Below, in pieces: positions 27,080-35,631 of a stretch of 64,000 nucleotides of DNA. The notes under the pieces were generated by a model. The model saw only the letters and a list, made by a program, of their open reading frames with translations. It was not told where the DNA came from and did no database searches. Positions within the stretch are counted from its first letter, which is position 1; each line of letters starts with the position of its first letter. A program made the position numbers and the translations under genes. This DNA is from Paenibacillus cellulositrophicus (GTDB lineage: Bacteria > Bacillota > Bacilli > Paenibacillales > Paenibacillaceae): assembly GCF_009363095.1 (NCBI RefSeq), contig NZ_CP045295.1, positions 496,001 to 560,000 of the forward strand. Direction: 5' to 3'.

Positions 27080-27541
27080 ATGGTACAAATATTTTCAACG
27101 TTTGAGCATTCCACCAATTTGGAATTAGCGATCACAGTTCTGGAGAAAAACGGAATCCATAAAGAGAACATTTTCGCTGTACCTTTAACGAATCGCAAAA
27201 CAGAGCGGCGATTGTTTGACAGCATTCACAACGCGGACGGCATTTCATTGTTCAGCACAGGAGCTGTGCTTGGAACGGCGTTTGCCGTCATTGGTGCCAG
27301 TGTCGGTTTTAAGCTGGCTTGGGGGCCGATCTACTACGGCCTGATTGGCACGTCTGTTGGTTTTATCCTTGGGATTTGCATCGACTTGTTCTACTACAAA
27401 GTCATTAAAAAGCAGCGGCGTCTGTTACGGGGCAAATATTCGGAAGTGATCCTCTTGATTGAGTGCGAGGAGGAGCAGGCTGATACGGTGGAAAATATTT
27501 TATGGCATCATTATGCATTTGGAACAGCAAGGGTCGTTTAA
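27080..27541 (+). CDS. Hypothetical membrane protein with GlsB-like glycine-rich core
   Basis: A 153-residue protein with soluble ends and two hydrophobic segments, LFSTGAVLGTAFAVIGAS and YYGLIGTSVGFILGICID. The N-terminal VQIFSTFEHSTNLELAITVL looks like a ferredoxin-fold start, and the C-terminal VILLIECEEEQADTVENIL another. It begins 5 bases after the preceding gene, so it belongs to that operon, and it ends at a strong terminator. No function is assigned. Confidence 0.7.
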   Translation: MVQIFSTFEHSTNLELAITVLEKNGIHKENIFAVPLTNRKTERRLFDSIHNADGISLFSTGAVLGTAFAVIGASVGFKLAWGPIYYGLIGTSVGFILGICIDLFYYKVIKKQRRLLRGKYSEVILLIECEEEQADTVENILWHHYAFGTARVV

Positions 27542-27549
27542 GAAAACAC

Positions 27550-27576
27550 AAAAAGCCGCAACCATGCGGCTTTTTT
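27550..27576. terminator. Bidirectional terminator
   Basis: AAAAGCCGCA / TGCGGCTTTTTT hairpin with 4-base loop, of the GCCGC type repeated through the window. Confidence 0.85.
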
Positions 27577-27609
27577 CGCCTCACAAATCCTCCAAGCGTC
27601 GGCTTTATG

Positions 27610-28782
27610 TTATCGGGTTGGCGGCATCCCTGCATCCCAAATGCTCGCATAGGCATAGTTCCGTATCGTTCCGTGCCAGCGATACCACTCTGAACCATGT
27701 TCCTGCTGCGCATAGAACAGCGTGACTTCCGATACAGGGTCCATGACGACGTAACAGCCTCTAGCGCCATCCCAGCCAAATTCCCCATGTTGGCTAAGTG
27801 CATTGTTATCCTCAGGACTCACTAAGGTTCTTACGCCTAAGCCATAGCTATAGCCCAATTTGCTTCCCCCGCCGAATTTGGCAAAATCCTGCTGAGCAGT
27901 AGGCGACAGGCGGTTGCTTCGCATAGCATCCACTGTGTCCGGTTTAAGGATGCGCACACCATTCGGTGCCAATCCGTAGTTGCATAATGCCTCTGCAAAT
28001 ATAATATAGTCTGACACTGTGGAATATAATCCACCGCCGCCGCTTTCATAAGCAGGGCCTGGCTTAAGCTTAAAGGTTTCTCCGACGCTTTCTGCCGTGT
28101 GCGTCTTACCATTAAATCGATTGTACAGCTTGCAAAAGCGGCTCTCATCCTTTAGCTGGAATGAGGTATCTTTCATCTCTAGCGGATCGAAAATATTCTC
28201 CTGCAAATATTGTCCAAAGCTTTGCCCAGTTATGACCTCCAGCAATGCACCCAGCACATCGTGGCACGCGGTATATTTAAAATGCGAGCCCGGTTCAAAG
28301 GCTAACGGCTCCTGCGCCACCGCCTTGACAACAGCAAGTGTTCGGCCCTCACTGTTGCTCTCGGCGACAGCCTTATGAACTGCATCCGTATGAATCGTTT
28401 CGATCCCTGCTGTTATTGTAAACAAATGCTCGATGGTAATTGGATTTTGTGAAGGAAGCAGGTCGACTGTTCCATCTGGCCGCGAATGACGAACAAGCAT
28501 GTGCTTAAACTCTGGGATATACTCATACAAAGAATCCGTGAGCTTATATTTTCCTCGCTCTAGCAGCTGCAGCAGTGCTGTACAGGTCACAACCTTTGTT
28601 GCAGAATACAGTTTGAAAATGCTGTCCCGGCTAAATGGAACTAGATTCTCTACGTCTGAAAACCCGGTATAATGCTCGTAAACAGGCTGGTGATTGTGAT
28701 ACATCACGACACCTAAACCAGGAATGTTTTTTTCGTTATAAAAAGTATTCAGATACGCAGTGAGCTTCGTAAAATTCATCAT
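27610..28782 (-). CDS. Serine hydrolase, beta-lactamase family
   Basis: A 390-residue homologue of the protein at 7221. Ser60-Ala-Thr-Lys63 (LYSATKVV) is the S-x-x-K nucleophile, YTACHDVLGALLEVITGQSF supplies the Tyr motif, and HGEFGWDGARG the closing loop. There is no signal peptide, so it is probably a cytoplasmic esterase or D-amino-peptidase-like enzyme. Base composition matches the neighbours, unlike the 7221 gene. Confidence 0.87.
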   Translation of the reverse strand: MMNFTKLTAYLNTFYNEKNIPGLGVVMYHNHQPVYEHYTGFSDVENLVPFSRDSIFKLYSATKVVTCTALLQLLERGKYKLTDSLYEYIPEFKHMLVRHSRPDGTVDLLPSQNPITIEHLFTITAGIETIHTDAVHKAVAESNSEGRTLAVVKAVAQEPLAFEPGSHFKYTACHDVLGALLEVITGQSFGQYLQENIFDPLEMKDTSFQLKDESRFCKLYNRFNGKTHTAESVGETFKLKPGPAYESGGGGLYSTVSDYIIFAEALCNYGLAPNGVRILKPDTVDAMRSNRLSPTAQQDFAKFGGGSKLGYSYGLGVRTLVSPEDNNALSQHGEFGWDGARGCYVVMDPVSEVTLFYAQQEHGSEWYRWHGTIRNYAYASIWDAGMPPTR

Positions 28783-28985
28783 TTTCCACCATCCCTACTT
28801 CTTTATATACACCCTTATATATCAGCTATTTCATAATGGGAGAAGATCGTTTCAATAATATTTTATCTGAATACATGCCTTCTATATAATAAGGTGTTAT
28901 TAAAGATTCATGTGTATAATTGGCGTGATGGTGATGTACCCCAGCCCGAAACGATAAATCCAGCACGATCGGAGGCTTGATTATC
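28783..28985. other. Intergenic, upstream of serine hydrolase
   Basis: No gene seen. The region is A+T-rich and should hold the promoter of the hydrolase, but no convincing -35/-10 pair stands out. Confidence 0.3.
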
Positions 28986-29039
28986 CAAAAACAACAAACG
29001 AGCTGCGCATAATGCGCTAGCTCGCTTGCTATTGTTGTA
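28986..29039 (-). terminator. Terminator of the GH4 gene
   Basis: A long interrupted hairpin: CGAGCT-GCGCAT pairs with ATGCGC-AGCTCG, flanked by ACAACAA / TTGTTGT, then TTTTT on the minus strand. It lies about 110 bases after the GH4 stop codon. Confidence 0.6.
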
Positions 29040-29149
29040 TGGGCACCAAGGACCAATCATGGAACTTTTTCAGCTTAATGCGCCCGGCTTTCTCCTACAT
29101 ATACTGACGATCATGACGCCGAACCTGGTTTGGGTTTGGATGGTCATTC

Positions 29150-30535
29150 TTAATACCAGACATCAGGGATCATCTCCCGCTCAAGTGTCAGCAGTTCATT
29201 GATGATCTGGTCTGCGTCGCTGATCGAGTTCACAAGCGGATCCGTCAGCATCGCTCTCCGCAGCTTCTCGTAGCTCTGCTCCACGACGGCCTCCGCCGTA
29301 AGCTCATGCGTATCCAGAACAAGCTCTTGCATGCCCCGAATTCCCCGCGGCATCTCGCCTACGTGAACCGGCTTCGCCCCGTCCATGCTCACGTCGCACA
29401 GCAGTTCCAGGAACGAGTCGTCGCTCATATTTGTGACCGCTCCGCGATTCAGCGTATTGATGAAGAACCGTTTCCCTAAGTTGCCCACCATATTTTCGAT
29501 AATGTCCGTCGCATGATCCGGGCCGAAGGTACTCATGTAATCGGCAATCGGAATATTTACTGAGAGGAAGTCGTCGACCTGCCGCCACATCTCGTCGTGC
29601 CGCTGATACCGGTCCTCCGTCTCCCATATCGACAACGGCGGAATGGCGTCCGGCGTCTTGCCGTGACCTTGCCAATAACGGACGTATTCCTTGGTATGGG
29701 CCGTACACGTAGGGATATACCCGAAAATATCGTACAGCTCATACGTAATAGCGTCGTTATGAAGCGCCTTTGCGCCGCGGTCTCCCCCGTTGTTCTCCTC
29801 GCCAGCCGCTTTGCGCATCGCCTCCGCGATCGTGGGCATAACATTTTTCCCTTCGAACTCCGCTTTCAGCAGCCACGTGAAATGATTGACTCCCGCGACG
29901 CGGAAGTCAAACTTCCGGTCGATCTCCTCGTTGAACCCGCTTCTGTCCCCGATAATTCCTGCCCGTACGGCGTAATAGGCCTTTTTATGCGGCATATGGT
30001 GGCTGTCACACAGCGCGAAAGATTTCAGCTTCGGCGCATACCGGTGTAAAGCGATCCCGTGTACGGTAGACGGGTTAATATAGTTGATCACCCAGGCGTC
30101 GGGGCACAGCTCTTCAATATCTCTAGCGCATTCCATAATGACCGGCAGCTCCCGCATCGCCCGAAATATACCGCCTGGTCCGATCGTATCCCCGGAGCAC
30201 ATGCGAATGCCGTATTTTAATGATACTTGGCAGTCGATGCCCCGGTATTTGACCGATTGCTCCGCAAAGCTGAGTACGACAAAGTCTGCCCCCGGAAGCA
30301 CCTGTCTTCGGTCCGTTGAGCCCTCCACTTTCAAAGATACGTTGTTCTCCCGGGCCACCATCTCCGCCAGTTTGACCATTTTCGATAATCGTTCTTCGTC
30401 CGTATCCACCAAAGCAAGCGTTCCCTGATTCAAGTATGGAGAATGGACCATCTGCCAAATGGACTGACGACCGAAAAACAGGCTGCCTGCTCCAATGACG
30501 ACGACCTTCGGCTGCTGCATGTTCACACCGTTCAC
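29150..30535 (-). CDS. Glycoside hydrolase family 4 (alpha-glucosidase/alpha-galacturonidase type)
   Basis: An NAD- and Mn-dependent glycosidase. KVVVIGAGSLFFG is the NAD-binding loop, SGDTIGPGGIFRAMRELP and VINYINPSTVHGIAL are GH4 signatures, and the metal ligands are the Cys in LCDSHH and the His in GVNHFTW. These enzymes oxidise at C3, eliminate, and re-reduce. The start is set at GTG 30535 because GGAGGG lies six bases upstream; ATG 30553 is within the upstream region. It is divergent from an AraC gene that probably activates it. Confidence 0.88.
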   Translation of the reverse strand: MNGVNMQQPKVVVIGAGSLFFGRQSIWQMVHSPYLNQGTLALVDTDEERLSKMVKLAEMVARENNVSLKVEGSTDRRQVLPGADFVVLSFAEQSVKYRGIDCQVSLKYGIRMCSGDTIGPGGIFRAMRELPVIMECARDIEELCPDAWVINYINPSTVHGIALHRYAPKLKSFALCDSHHMPHKKAYYAVRAGIIGDRSGFNEEIDRKFDFRVAGVNHFTWLLKAEFEGKNVMPTIAEAMRKAAGEENNGGDRGAKALHNDAITYELYDIFGYIPTCTAHTKEYVRYWQGHGKTPDAIPPLSIWETEDRYQRHDEMWRQVDDFLSVNIPIADYMSTFGPDHATDIIENMVGNLGKRFFINTLNRGAVTNMSDDSFLELLCDVSMDGAKPVHVGEMPRGIRGMQELVLDTHELTAEAVVEQSYEKLRRAMLTDPLVNSISDADQIINELLTLEREMIPDVWY

Positions 30536-30632
30536 AATTAACCCTCCTCGCATGATATAAGTCCATTATAGGAGGATGGTCGGAAAACGGAATGTGAGAT
30601 AGTTTCAAGTACATGTCAAAAAGTAATATAAT

Positions 30633-30661
30633 TAACAACTCGTAAACCCTTTGTTATACTA
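30633..30661 (+). promoter_or_regulatory. Promoter of the AraC gene
   Basis: TTAACA, a 17-base spacer and TATACT, about 48 bases before the start codon. Confidence 0.6.
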
Positions 30662-30708
30662 AGTTTAAAATCACAGATGTCATGCGGTAAAGGAGGCCAT
30701 GCAACCCG

Positions 30709-31551
30709 ATGAATGCAAACATGAGTATTCTCAACGAACTCTCGGAATATGTCACGCTCGGCATAAGCTCTTATTTAGAACAAGCTCACGATAAGAATTG
30801 GACCGAGCACAAGTCCCATCCCGATTACGATCTGTGGTTCATTCAATCAGGCTCCGTGAGGGTAACGATCGGCGGGTCCGAACATACGGCAGGTCCGGGT
30901 GATGCGGTGTTTTTTTATCCCGATATGCCTTATATCGCTTCGACGACTGAGGACGGCTGCCGATTCATTTACATTCATTTCAATTTCGGGATCGGCGAAC
31001 AACAGCGAATACTAGGTGAGTTCGAACTTCCTGGAATCGTGCCAAGCGGCCTGATCCAGGAGGAAGCGGTATTGTTCACACAGGCCTATCGCCGGCTGAA
31101 ACAGGTCAGCGACACACCGGGGAACCAGCTTTACTTGAAAGCCTGCCTCCTCGCCGTCATTGCGAAGATCCTTGAGCTTCACGGGCAAGGCGCCTACACC
31201 GGCACATTCCTCAACGGCAGGAAACCGGGTAAAACCGAAGGAAGCCTAAGTGTACTGCAGGACGTATTTCAATACGTGGATGCAAACCTGCACCGTTCCG
31301 TTCGGATGAATGAGCTCGCTGCGCTTGTCGGCGTATCAGAAAAGTATTTTATCTCTTATTTCAAGAAAAGCGTAGGCATTACGCCGGGACAATACATTTC
31401 CCAAATCAAAATGAACCGGGCACGAGACTATCTCTACGCCAAAAAATACACGATCCAACAGATCGCAGGCTTTCTCGGGTATCCTGATCCGTTTACCTTT
31501 TCAAAAGCCTTCAAAAAATATTACAACGTGCCGCCTTCGAAATTCGAGTAA
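30709..31551 (+). CDS. AraC-family regulator with cupin sensor
   Basis: A 280-residue protein: residues 20-95 are a cupin (DYDLWFIQSGSVRVTIGG, GPGDAVFFYPDMPYI), and 180-280 are the two AraC helix-turn-helix units (MNELAALVGVSEKYFISYFK, IQQIAGFLGYPDPFTFSKAF). The gene is divergent from GH4. The sugar released or recognised by that locus is its likely ligand. Confidence 0.9.
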   Translation: MNANMSILNELSEYVTLGISSYLEQAHDKNWTEHKSHPDYDLWFIQSGSVRVTIGGSEHTAGPGDAVFFYPDMPYIASTTEDGCRFIYIHFNFGIGEQQRILGEFELPGIVPSGLIQEEAVLFTQAYRRLKQVSDTPGNQLYLKACLLAVIAKILELHGQGAYTGTFLNGRKPGKTEGSLSVLQDVFQYVDANLHRSVRMNELAALVGVSEKYFISYFKKSVGITPGQYISQIKMNRARDYLYAKKYTIQQIAGFLGYPDPFTFSKAFKKYYNVPPSKFE

Positions 31552-31603
31552 CCCTGGTTGTCTGCGCATTCAACCTTCCGTACGTGAGAGACGTGATCTC
31601 CCG

Positions 31604-32041
31604 TCATTTGACCTTCTCTGCCAACTCCAAAATGATCCCTTCCGGCCCACGAACATAGCATAACTTGTAACTTTGTTCATATTGCTGGATCTCACTAAAG
31701 GTTTCCGTGCCCTTCTGTTTCAATGTGGAGACGATGGCTTCAATATCTTCAACTTCAATGGCCATATGCCGGATACCGAGCGTATAGGGATAAGACTGCT
31801 GAATTTCGGTATCATCTGACGGATGATAATATTTGACCAGCTCGATCCATGCCTGGCTCTCTGGTGCCCCCAATGCTACGCAGGCTGTTTTTGCGTCGCG
31901 GAGCCCTAGGACCCGATCCAACAGCTCGCCTTCCATCTCCCATTCCGCTCGCACCTCAAAGCCTATATCGAGAAAAAACGCTTTGGCGGCCGAGAGATCA
32001 TTTACGTTTATACTTACATGATCTATTTTATTGACCTTCAT
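31604..32041 (-). CDS. VOC-family protein (glyoxalase/epimerase-like)
   Basis: A 145-residue two-module VOC protein: KIDHVSINVNDLSAAKAFFL at the start, GIRHMAIEVEDIEAIVSTL in the second half, and GPEGIILELAE at the end. The metal ligands His, Glu and Glu are in their usual places, as in methylmalonyl-CoA epimerase-like proteins. The start is set at ATG 32041, nine bases after AAGGAG. Single gene; substrate unknown. Confidence 0.82.
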   Translation of the reverse strand: MKVNKIDHVSINVNDLSAAKAFFLDIGFEVRAEWEMEGELLDRVLGLRDAKTACVALGAPESQAWIELVKYYHPSDDTEIQQSYPYTLGIRHMAIEVEDIEAIVSTLKQKGTETFSEIQQYEQSYKLCYVRGPEGIILELAEKVK

Positions 32042-32188
32042 CTCGCACATCTCCTTCATCCGAGAAATAATGATGCAGATCGCTTTAGAAATGACGCAAT
32101 AAGCTCAACCCAATATTATCGTATATCAACGATTGCGATTTCTTTTCAATTGCTAAGTTGAGTTTGGTGAAACCGTTCCTCTTCTTGT

Positions 32189-32800
32189 TTACTCATTCAC
32201 CGCGTGCCCGCACAGCTCCTGAAGATGGCGGACGATGATCCGTTCAACGGTCTCTGGCGCGTAGATCTCCGGCCGAAGCAATGCGAGAACCGTCAAGCCT
32301 TCGATCATCGCGGCCAATCTCAAGCTTTCGAGCTCCATGTCGATGGATGAGGGAAGAAGCTCTGCCTTAGCCAGAAGATCGAGGACGGTTCTGCTCAGGT
32401 CATGAAGCCCGTCCGTGAGCTCATCCTTTTTATCTTGCAATGCCGAACTCGTGAGCGAACGGATGGCGAATACCCACCAGACGCCGGCTGCCGTTCGTTT
32501 GTCCGAATCCATGGGAAGGAGTTCTAAAACCACTTCCAGTGCGGCTTTCATTGGAATACGGCTTATCTCGATTCCTTTTGCTCTGTCGGCTCCCCTCGTC
32601 AAATAATAATCCACAATAAATAACAGCAGCTCGTCCTGCGTTGAAAAATAATGCCGTAAGGCTCCAGGCGAAACCCCTGCCGCAGCGGCGACGGCACGGA
32701 TAGACGCATGCTCGATCCCCTTCGTTTCAATAATTTTCCATGCCGATTCGGCGATCAGTTTTCTTTTTTGGTCATGGTCCACAATTTTTGGCACGGTCAA
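32189..32800 (-). CDS. TetR-family repressor
   Basis: A 203-residue protein with the TetR N-terminus: LIAESAWKIIETKGIEHASI, then RAVAAAAGVSPGALRHYFST. The C-terminal ligand domain is helical. The start is TTG 32800 after AAGGGG. A perfect 10-bp inverted repeat lies 20-55 bases upstream, so the gene is probably autorepressed and may also control the zinc-ribbon gene on the other strand. Confidence 0.88.
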   Translation of the reverse strand: MTVPKIVDHDQKRKLIAESAWKIIETKGIEHASIRAVAAAAGVSPGALRHYFSTQDELLLFIVDYYLTRGADRAKGIEISRIPMKAALEVVLELLPMDSDKRTAAGVWWVFAIRSLTSSALQDKKDELTDGLHDLSRTVLDLLAKAELLPSSIDMELESLRLAAMIEGLTVLALLRPEIYAPETVERIIVRHLQELCGHAVNE

Positions 32801-32820
32801 AACGCCCCTTGATTTATTTT

Positions 32821-32855
32821 AACACACTGTATTATTATAAATAGCACAGTGTGTT
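32821..32855. promoter_or_regulatory. TetR operator (inverted repeat)
   Basis: AACACACTGT and ACAGTGTGTT arms separated by 15 bases, between the divergent TetR and zinc-ribbon genes. The arms extend one base further as T/A. Confidence 0.7.
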
Positions 32856-32938
32856 ATTTCATTTTTCAGTTATACCGTGACGTGGTTACCAAGTCAAGGG
32901 AGCTGGACTTTTTCATCAATTACAGGAGGGGGAATTCT

Positions 32939-33142
32939 GTGCAGGAGCAATCTAATGGATTTCGTGTGCAACTGATCTGTTATGGGTGCAAAAGGGCTTT
33001 TAACGCCTTCGAGGGCACTTCAGCTTACGACCGCGCGAAACGAAACAGAAATGGAATGTATTACTGCGAGGATTGCAAAAACCGGATTGAGCTTGAAGCG
33101 AGACTGCAGCTCGGAAGACGGCTGTTGACCGGAAAGGATTAG
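32939..33142 (+). CDS. Small four-cysteine zinc-ribbon protein
   Basis: A 67-residue protein with two knuckles, CYGC near residue 13 and CEDC near residue 43, enough for one zinc. The arrangement recalls the YlaI/DUF2197 family of Bacillus. The start is GTG 32939 with AGGAGGGGG six bases upstream; a longer frame from 32849 would begin inside the TetR operator. Function unknown. Confidence 0.72.
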   Translation: MQEQSNGFRVQLICYGCKRAFNAFEGTSAYDRAKRNRNGMYYCEDCKNRIELEARLQLGRRLLTGKD

Positions 33143-33188
33143 CAAAAAGCCGTGCTGCCTGACGGCGCACGGTAAGATTGCGTTATCT

Positions 33189-33629
33189 TCATAAAGGTAA
33201 TTTTTGAATCTCAAACGCATCGTTTAGTGACTTGACTATATACAGCTCATTAAAACCCTCACTATAAGACGGCCGTTGCAGCTTCTTCAACGTGCTAATT
33301 ATTCCGATCTCAGGAACCTTTTCTTTCCCTTCCCTCTTGTTGTTACGGTCAAGGGATAATTCATAGTCAGGTTCGAAATAATACCCTATAACCTTATAAT
33401 GATGTTTTTTCACGAAATCGATATATTTCTTTCGATCCTCCACGGTGGGATTCGTATTGTCTACCACAAAGGATTGCATCGTTCGGACGGATGCTTCCAG
33501 AAAAACATTCTCCCGGTGTCTTGTTCTCAACATATCAAGATTAATCCTCATATGAGTTGCAAAGAACCTCTCCTTATAAAATGTTGATTTTCCGGAAGCC
33601 TGTATCCCAATGAAAATGACGCATTCCAT
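33189..33629 (-). CDS. P-loop kinase-like ATPase
   Basis: A 146-residue protein starting MECVIFIGIQASGKSTFYKE, a clear Walker A at residues 8-16. It resembles the kinase half of polynucleotide kinase-like proteins (AAA_33 type): VVDNTNPTVEDRKKYIDF is the usual downstream motif. A longer frame to 33704 lacks a ribosome site, while AGGAAGG lies before ATG 33629. The target of phosphorylation is unknown. Confidence 0.78.
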   Translation of the reverse strand: MECVIFIGIQASGKSTFYKERFFATHMRINLDMLRTRHRENVFLEASVRTMQSFVVDNTNPTVEDRKKYIDFVKKHHYKVIGYYFEPDYELSLDRNNKREGKEKVPEIGIISTLKKLQRPSYSEGFNELYIVKSLNDAFEIQKLPL

Positions 33630-33722
33630 GACGGTTTTCCTTCCTGGCCTAAAGATGGCGGAGCGTTTCAGATCCGATTTGATCTTTATCGTATCCCCCA
33701 GCACGATCTTTAATACGAGCCC

Positions 33723-34382
33723 TTATCTCGTCACACTGCCAGACATGCGATGTGCGAAACGTTCGGCCGCCTGAAGGGCCTCCTGCTTGGCCTGCTCCAG
33801 TACGTTCTCTTTCGGTAAAACAGCGTTTCCCTGCGCGCGAATGATCTCGTAGCTGTCAAATCCCATAAAGGTAAACATCGATCGTAGATATTGATGGGAA
33901 TACTCCACTTCCGTGTACCAATCGTTATTCGTGTATATCGATCCGCTTCCCTGAATAACGAGGACGCTCCGTCCGTCCTTGAGCAAGCCGACGGATCCCG
34001 AATGGGTAAACGTGTACGTTTCCCGCGGAATGAGAATGGCGTCCATGTAGTCTTTGAGTTTGGACGGGATATTGAAATTATGCATCGGCATCGCAATGAC
34101 GATGTTCTTCGCACCTTTGAACTGCCGCAGCAGTTCGTTCGTCCGGTCTGTAACTGCCTGCTCCTCCGGTGTAAGCAATTGTCCTGCAGCGGACTTGCTG
34201 CGGGCCGTTAGAGCAACATGATCCAGCAGTGGTACCTCGTCACGATAAAGATGGAGTTGTTCGACCTCACCATCCGGGACAAGCTCTCTGTAACGCTGTA
34301 AAAAAGACTCGAGCACGTTTAAAGTCACCGAGGTGGTGGATTCCACATCCGGATGGGCATTTAGAACCAGCATTTTATTCAT
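33723..34382 (-). CDS. azoR: FMN-dependent NADH:azoreductase (AzoR type)
   Basis: A 219-residue flavodoxin-fold quinone/azo reductase. LVLNAHPDVESTTSVTL forms the phosphate loop, NIVIAMPMHNFNIPSKLKDY is the AzoR signature that contacts FMN, and SGSIYTNNDWYTEVEY follows. The start is ATG 34382, after AGGAGAGG. It is divergent from an Rrf2 regulator, with three regularly spaced GTCGAC-type sites between. AzoR enzymes detoxify quinones and thiol-reactive compounds, which fits a thiol-sensing Rrf2 partner. Confidence 0.85.
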   Translation of the reverse strand: MNKMLVLNAHPDVESTTSVTLNVLESFLQRYRELVPDGEVEQLHLYRDEVPLLDHVALTARSKSAAGQLLTPEEQAVTDRTNELLRQFKGAKNIVIAMPMHNFNIPSKLKDYMDAILIPRETYTFTHSGSVGLLKDGRSVLVIQGSGSIYTNNDWYTEVEYSHQYLRSMFTFMGFDSYEIIRAQGNAVLPKENVLEQAKQEALQAAERFAHRMSGSVTR

Positions 34383-34408
34383 GATGAATCCTCTCCTACT
34401 CATTTATA

Positions 34409-34447
34409 ATTGTCGACAATATTAATCGTCGATTATTTCTGTCGACA
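34409..34447. promoter_or_regulatory. Triple palindromic operator between azoR and rrf2
   Basis: ATTGTCGACAAT (centre 34414.5), AATCGTCGATT (centre 34429) and TGTCGACA (centre 34443.5) are evenly spaced by 14.5 bases, i.e. not whole helical turns. They are the likely binding sites of the divergent Rrf2 protein. Confidence 0.65.
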
Positions 34448-34553
34448 TTATAACTTGCAATCATTTCGTTTGTCAATCGCGTTACGTTTGACATCAAAAA
34501 TGTTTGCTTTTAACATTAAGGTTAGTGAATTTGTCGGGAGGCAGGTGGCTTGC

Positions 34554-35069
34554 ATGCAGTATAGTATTGGGGTCGAATATGCTTTGCATTGCCTCGTATA
34601 CTTGATTGATCTCCCGTTGGACAGTCCGATCGGGATCAAAGAACTTTCCGCCTACCAAGGCTTGTCGGAGACGTATCTGTCCAAAATTTTCGGGAAGCTG
34701 TCCAAAGCGGGTATTGTGGATTCGGTACCAGGGGTCAAGGGCGGCTACAAGCTGGCCAAATCCCCGGATGCGATAACTTTCTGGGACGTCGTAACGGCCG
34801 TCGAAGGAGATCAGCCCATTTTTCAATGCCAGAACATTAAAGATAAAAATTATTTCTACCGAAGCAAGGAAAACAACGATGCGTGCGCTTCCTGTACGCC
34901 TTCGGATTGCTTGATCAATATGGTCATGCTGGATGCGGAGGAGAAAATGCGGGATTCTTTGCGAAGCCGGACACTGCAGTGGATGAACGAGGAACTGGAG
35001 CGCACCTTGCCCAAGGAAACCCGGGAAGATGCGCGCGCCTATTTTAAGAAGAACAACAAGGTTAAGTAG
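34554..35069 (+). CDS. Rrf2-family regulator
   Basis: A 171-residue protein: YSIGVEYALHCLVYLID, GIKELSAYQGLSETYLSKIF and VPGVKGGYKLAKSPDAITFW form the Rrf2 winged helix. Five cysteines are present, Cys13, Cys92, Cys111, Cys114 and Cys119, the last three clustered as CASCTPSDC. This could hold a cluster or act as thiol switches. The start is ATG 34554, with AGGTGG five bases upstream. It is probably the repressor of the divergent azoreductase. Confidence 0.87.
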   Translation: MQYSIGVEYALHCLVYLIDLPLDSPIGIKELSAYQGLSETYLSKIFGKLSKAGIVDSVPGVKGGYKLAKSPDAITFWDVVTAVEGDQPIFQCQNIKDKNYFYRSKENNDACASCTPSDCLINMVMLDAEEKMRDSLRSRTLQWMNEELERTLPKETREDARAYFKKNNKVK

Positions 35070-35096
35070 GCCAGGTTTTTGCAATTGGATATAAAA

Positions 35097-35127
35097 ATAA
35101 AAAAGCCGCAGCAATGCGGCTTTTTTA
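35097..35127. terminator. Bidirectional terminator
   Basis: AAAAAAGCCGCA / TGCGGCTTTTTT stem with a GCAA loop. Confidence 0.85.
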
Positions 35128-35223
35128 ACAAATGTGTATTCTCGTAATCTTGCGATTTGATGATCATTTTCACAAGTAAGGAGTAATCAACAGGACGATC
35201 CCAGCGGATCCGCACCAACTCCA

Positions 35224-35532
35224 TTACCCTTCCACGATATCCGCCCGCAAATCTCCTGCAATTTCGATCATAACGGGTACGACATCTTGATGAGAGACAG
35301 CTGCATACAACTCCCCCATATAGTGCCTAAAAGGAATGAGGGCGTCTCCATGCTGCCACATAAAGAAATCCCCTTCGATCGACATGGTACTTTCTTCCCC
35401 TTGTACAGTCAGCACCGTTTGGTAAGTAAAATCAGCCTTGGTTGAAAAATATGCTTTGCATTCTTCCAATGAAATGTCTTGATCACCGGAGTCCGGCTGC
35501 ATCGATCTCGTAATTCGAAAGCGTTGATTCAT
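35224..35532 (-). CDS. Conserved hypothetical protein
   Basis: A 102-residue acidic protein with no membrane segment and no recognised motif (MNQRFRITRSMQPDSGDQ, then CKAYFSTKADFTYQTVLTV). The ATG at 35532 has GGAGGATAT nearby. It looks like a small single-domain beta protein. Function unknown. Confidence 0.6.
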   Translation of the reverse strand: MNQRFRITRSMQPDSGDQDISLEECKAYFSTKADFTYQTVLTVQGEESTMSIEGDFFMWQHGDALIPFRHYMGELYAAVSHQDVVPVMIEIAGDLRADIVEG

Positions 35533-35631
35533 AAATATCCTCCAAAATAAATGACTTTCTACTTCATATCCTCCACTACCTTAATCGTTAAGCGGATCAC
35601 TGTCAATGGAGGGTCAAGGGCTCTCCGTCTT

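Noticed and set aside
28826..29056. 76-codon minus-strand frame downstream of the GH4 gene
   Set aside because: No ribosome site, low-complexity translation, and it runs through the GH4 terminator hairpin.
35039..35224. 61-codon frame overlapping the stop of the gene at 35224 (TAATG)
   Set aside because: It reads straight through a strong terminator and into the Rrf2 gene on the other strand.
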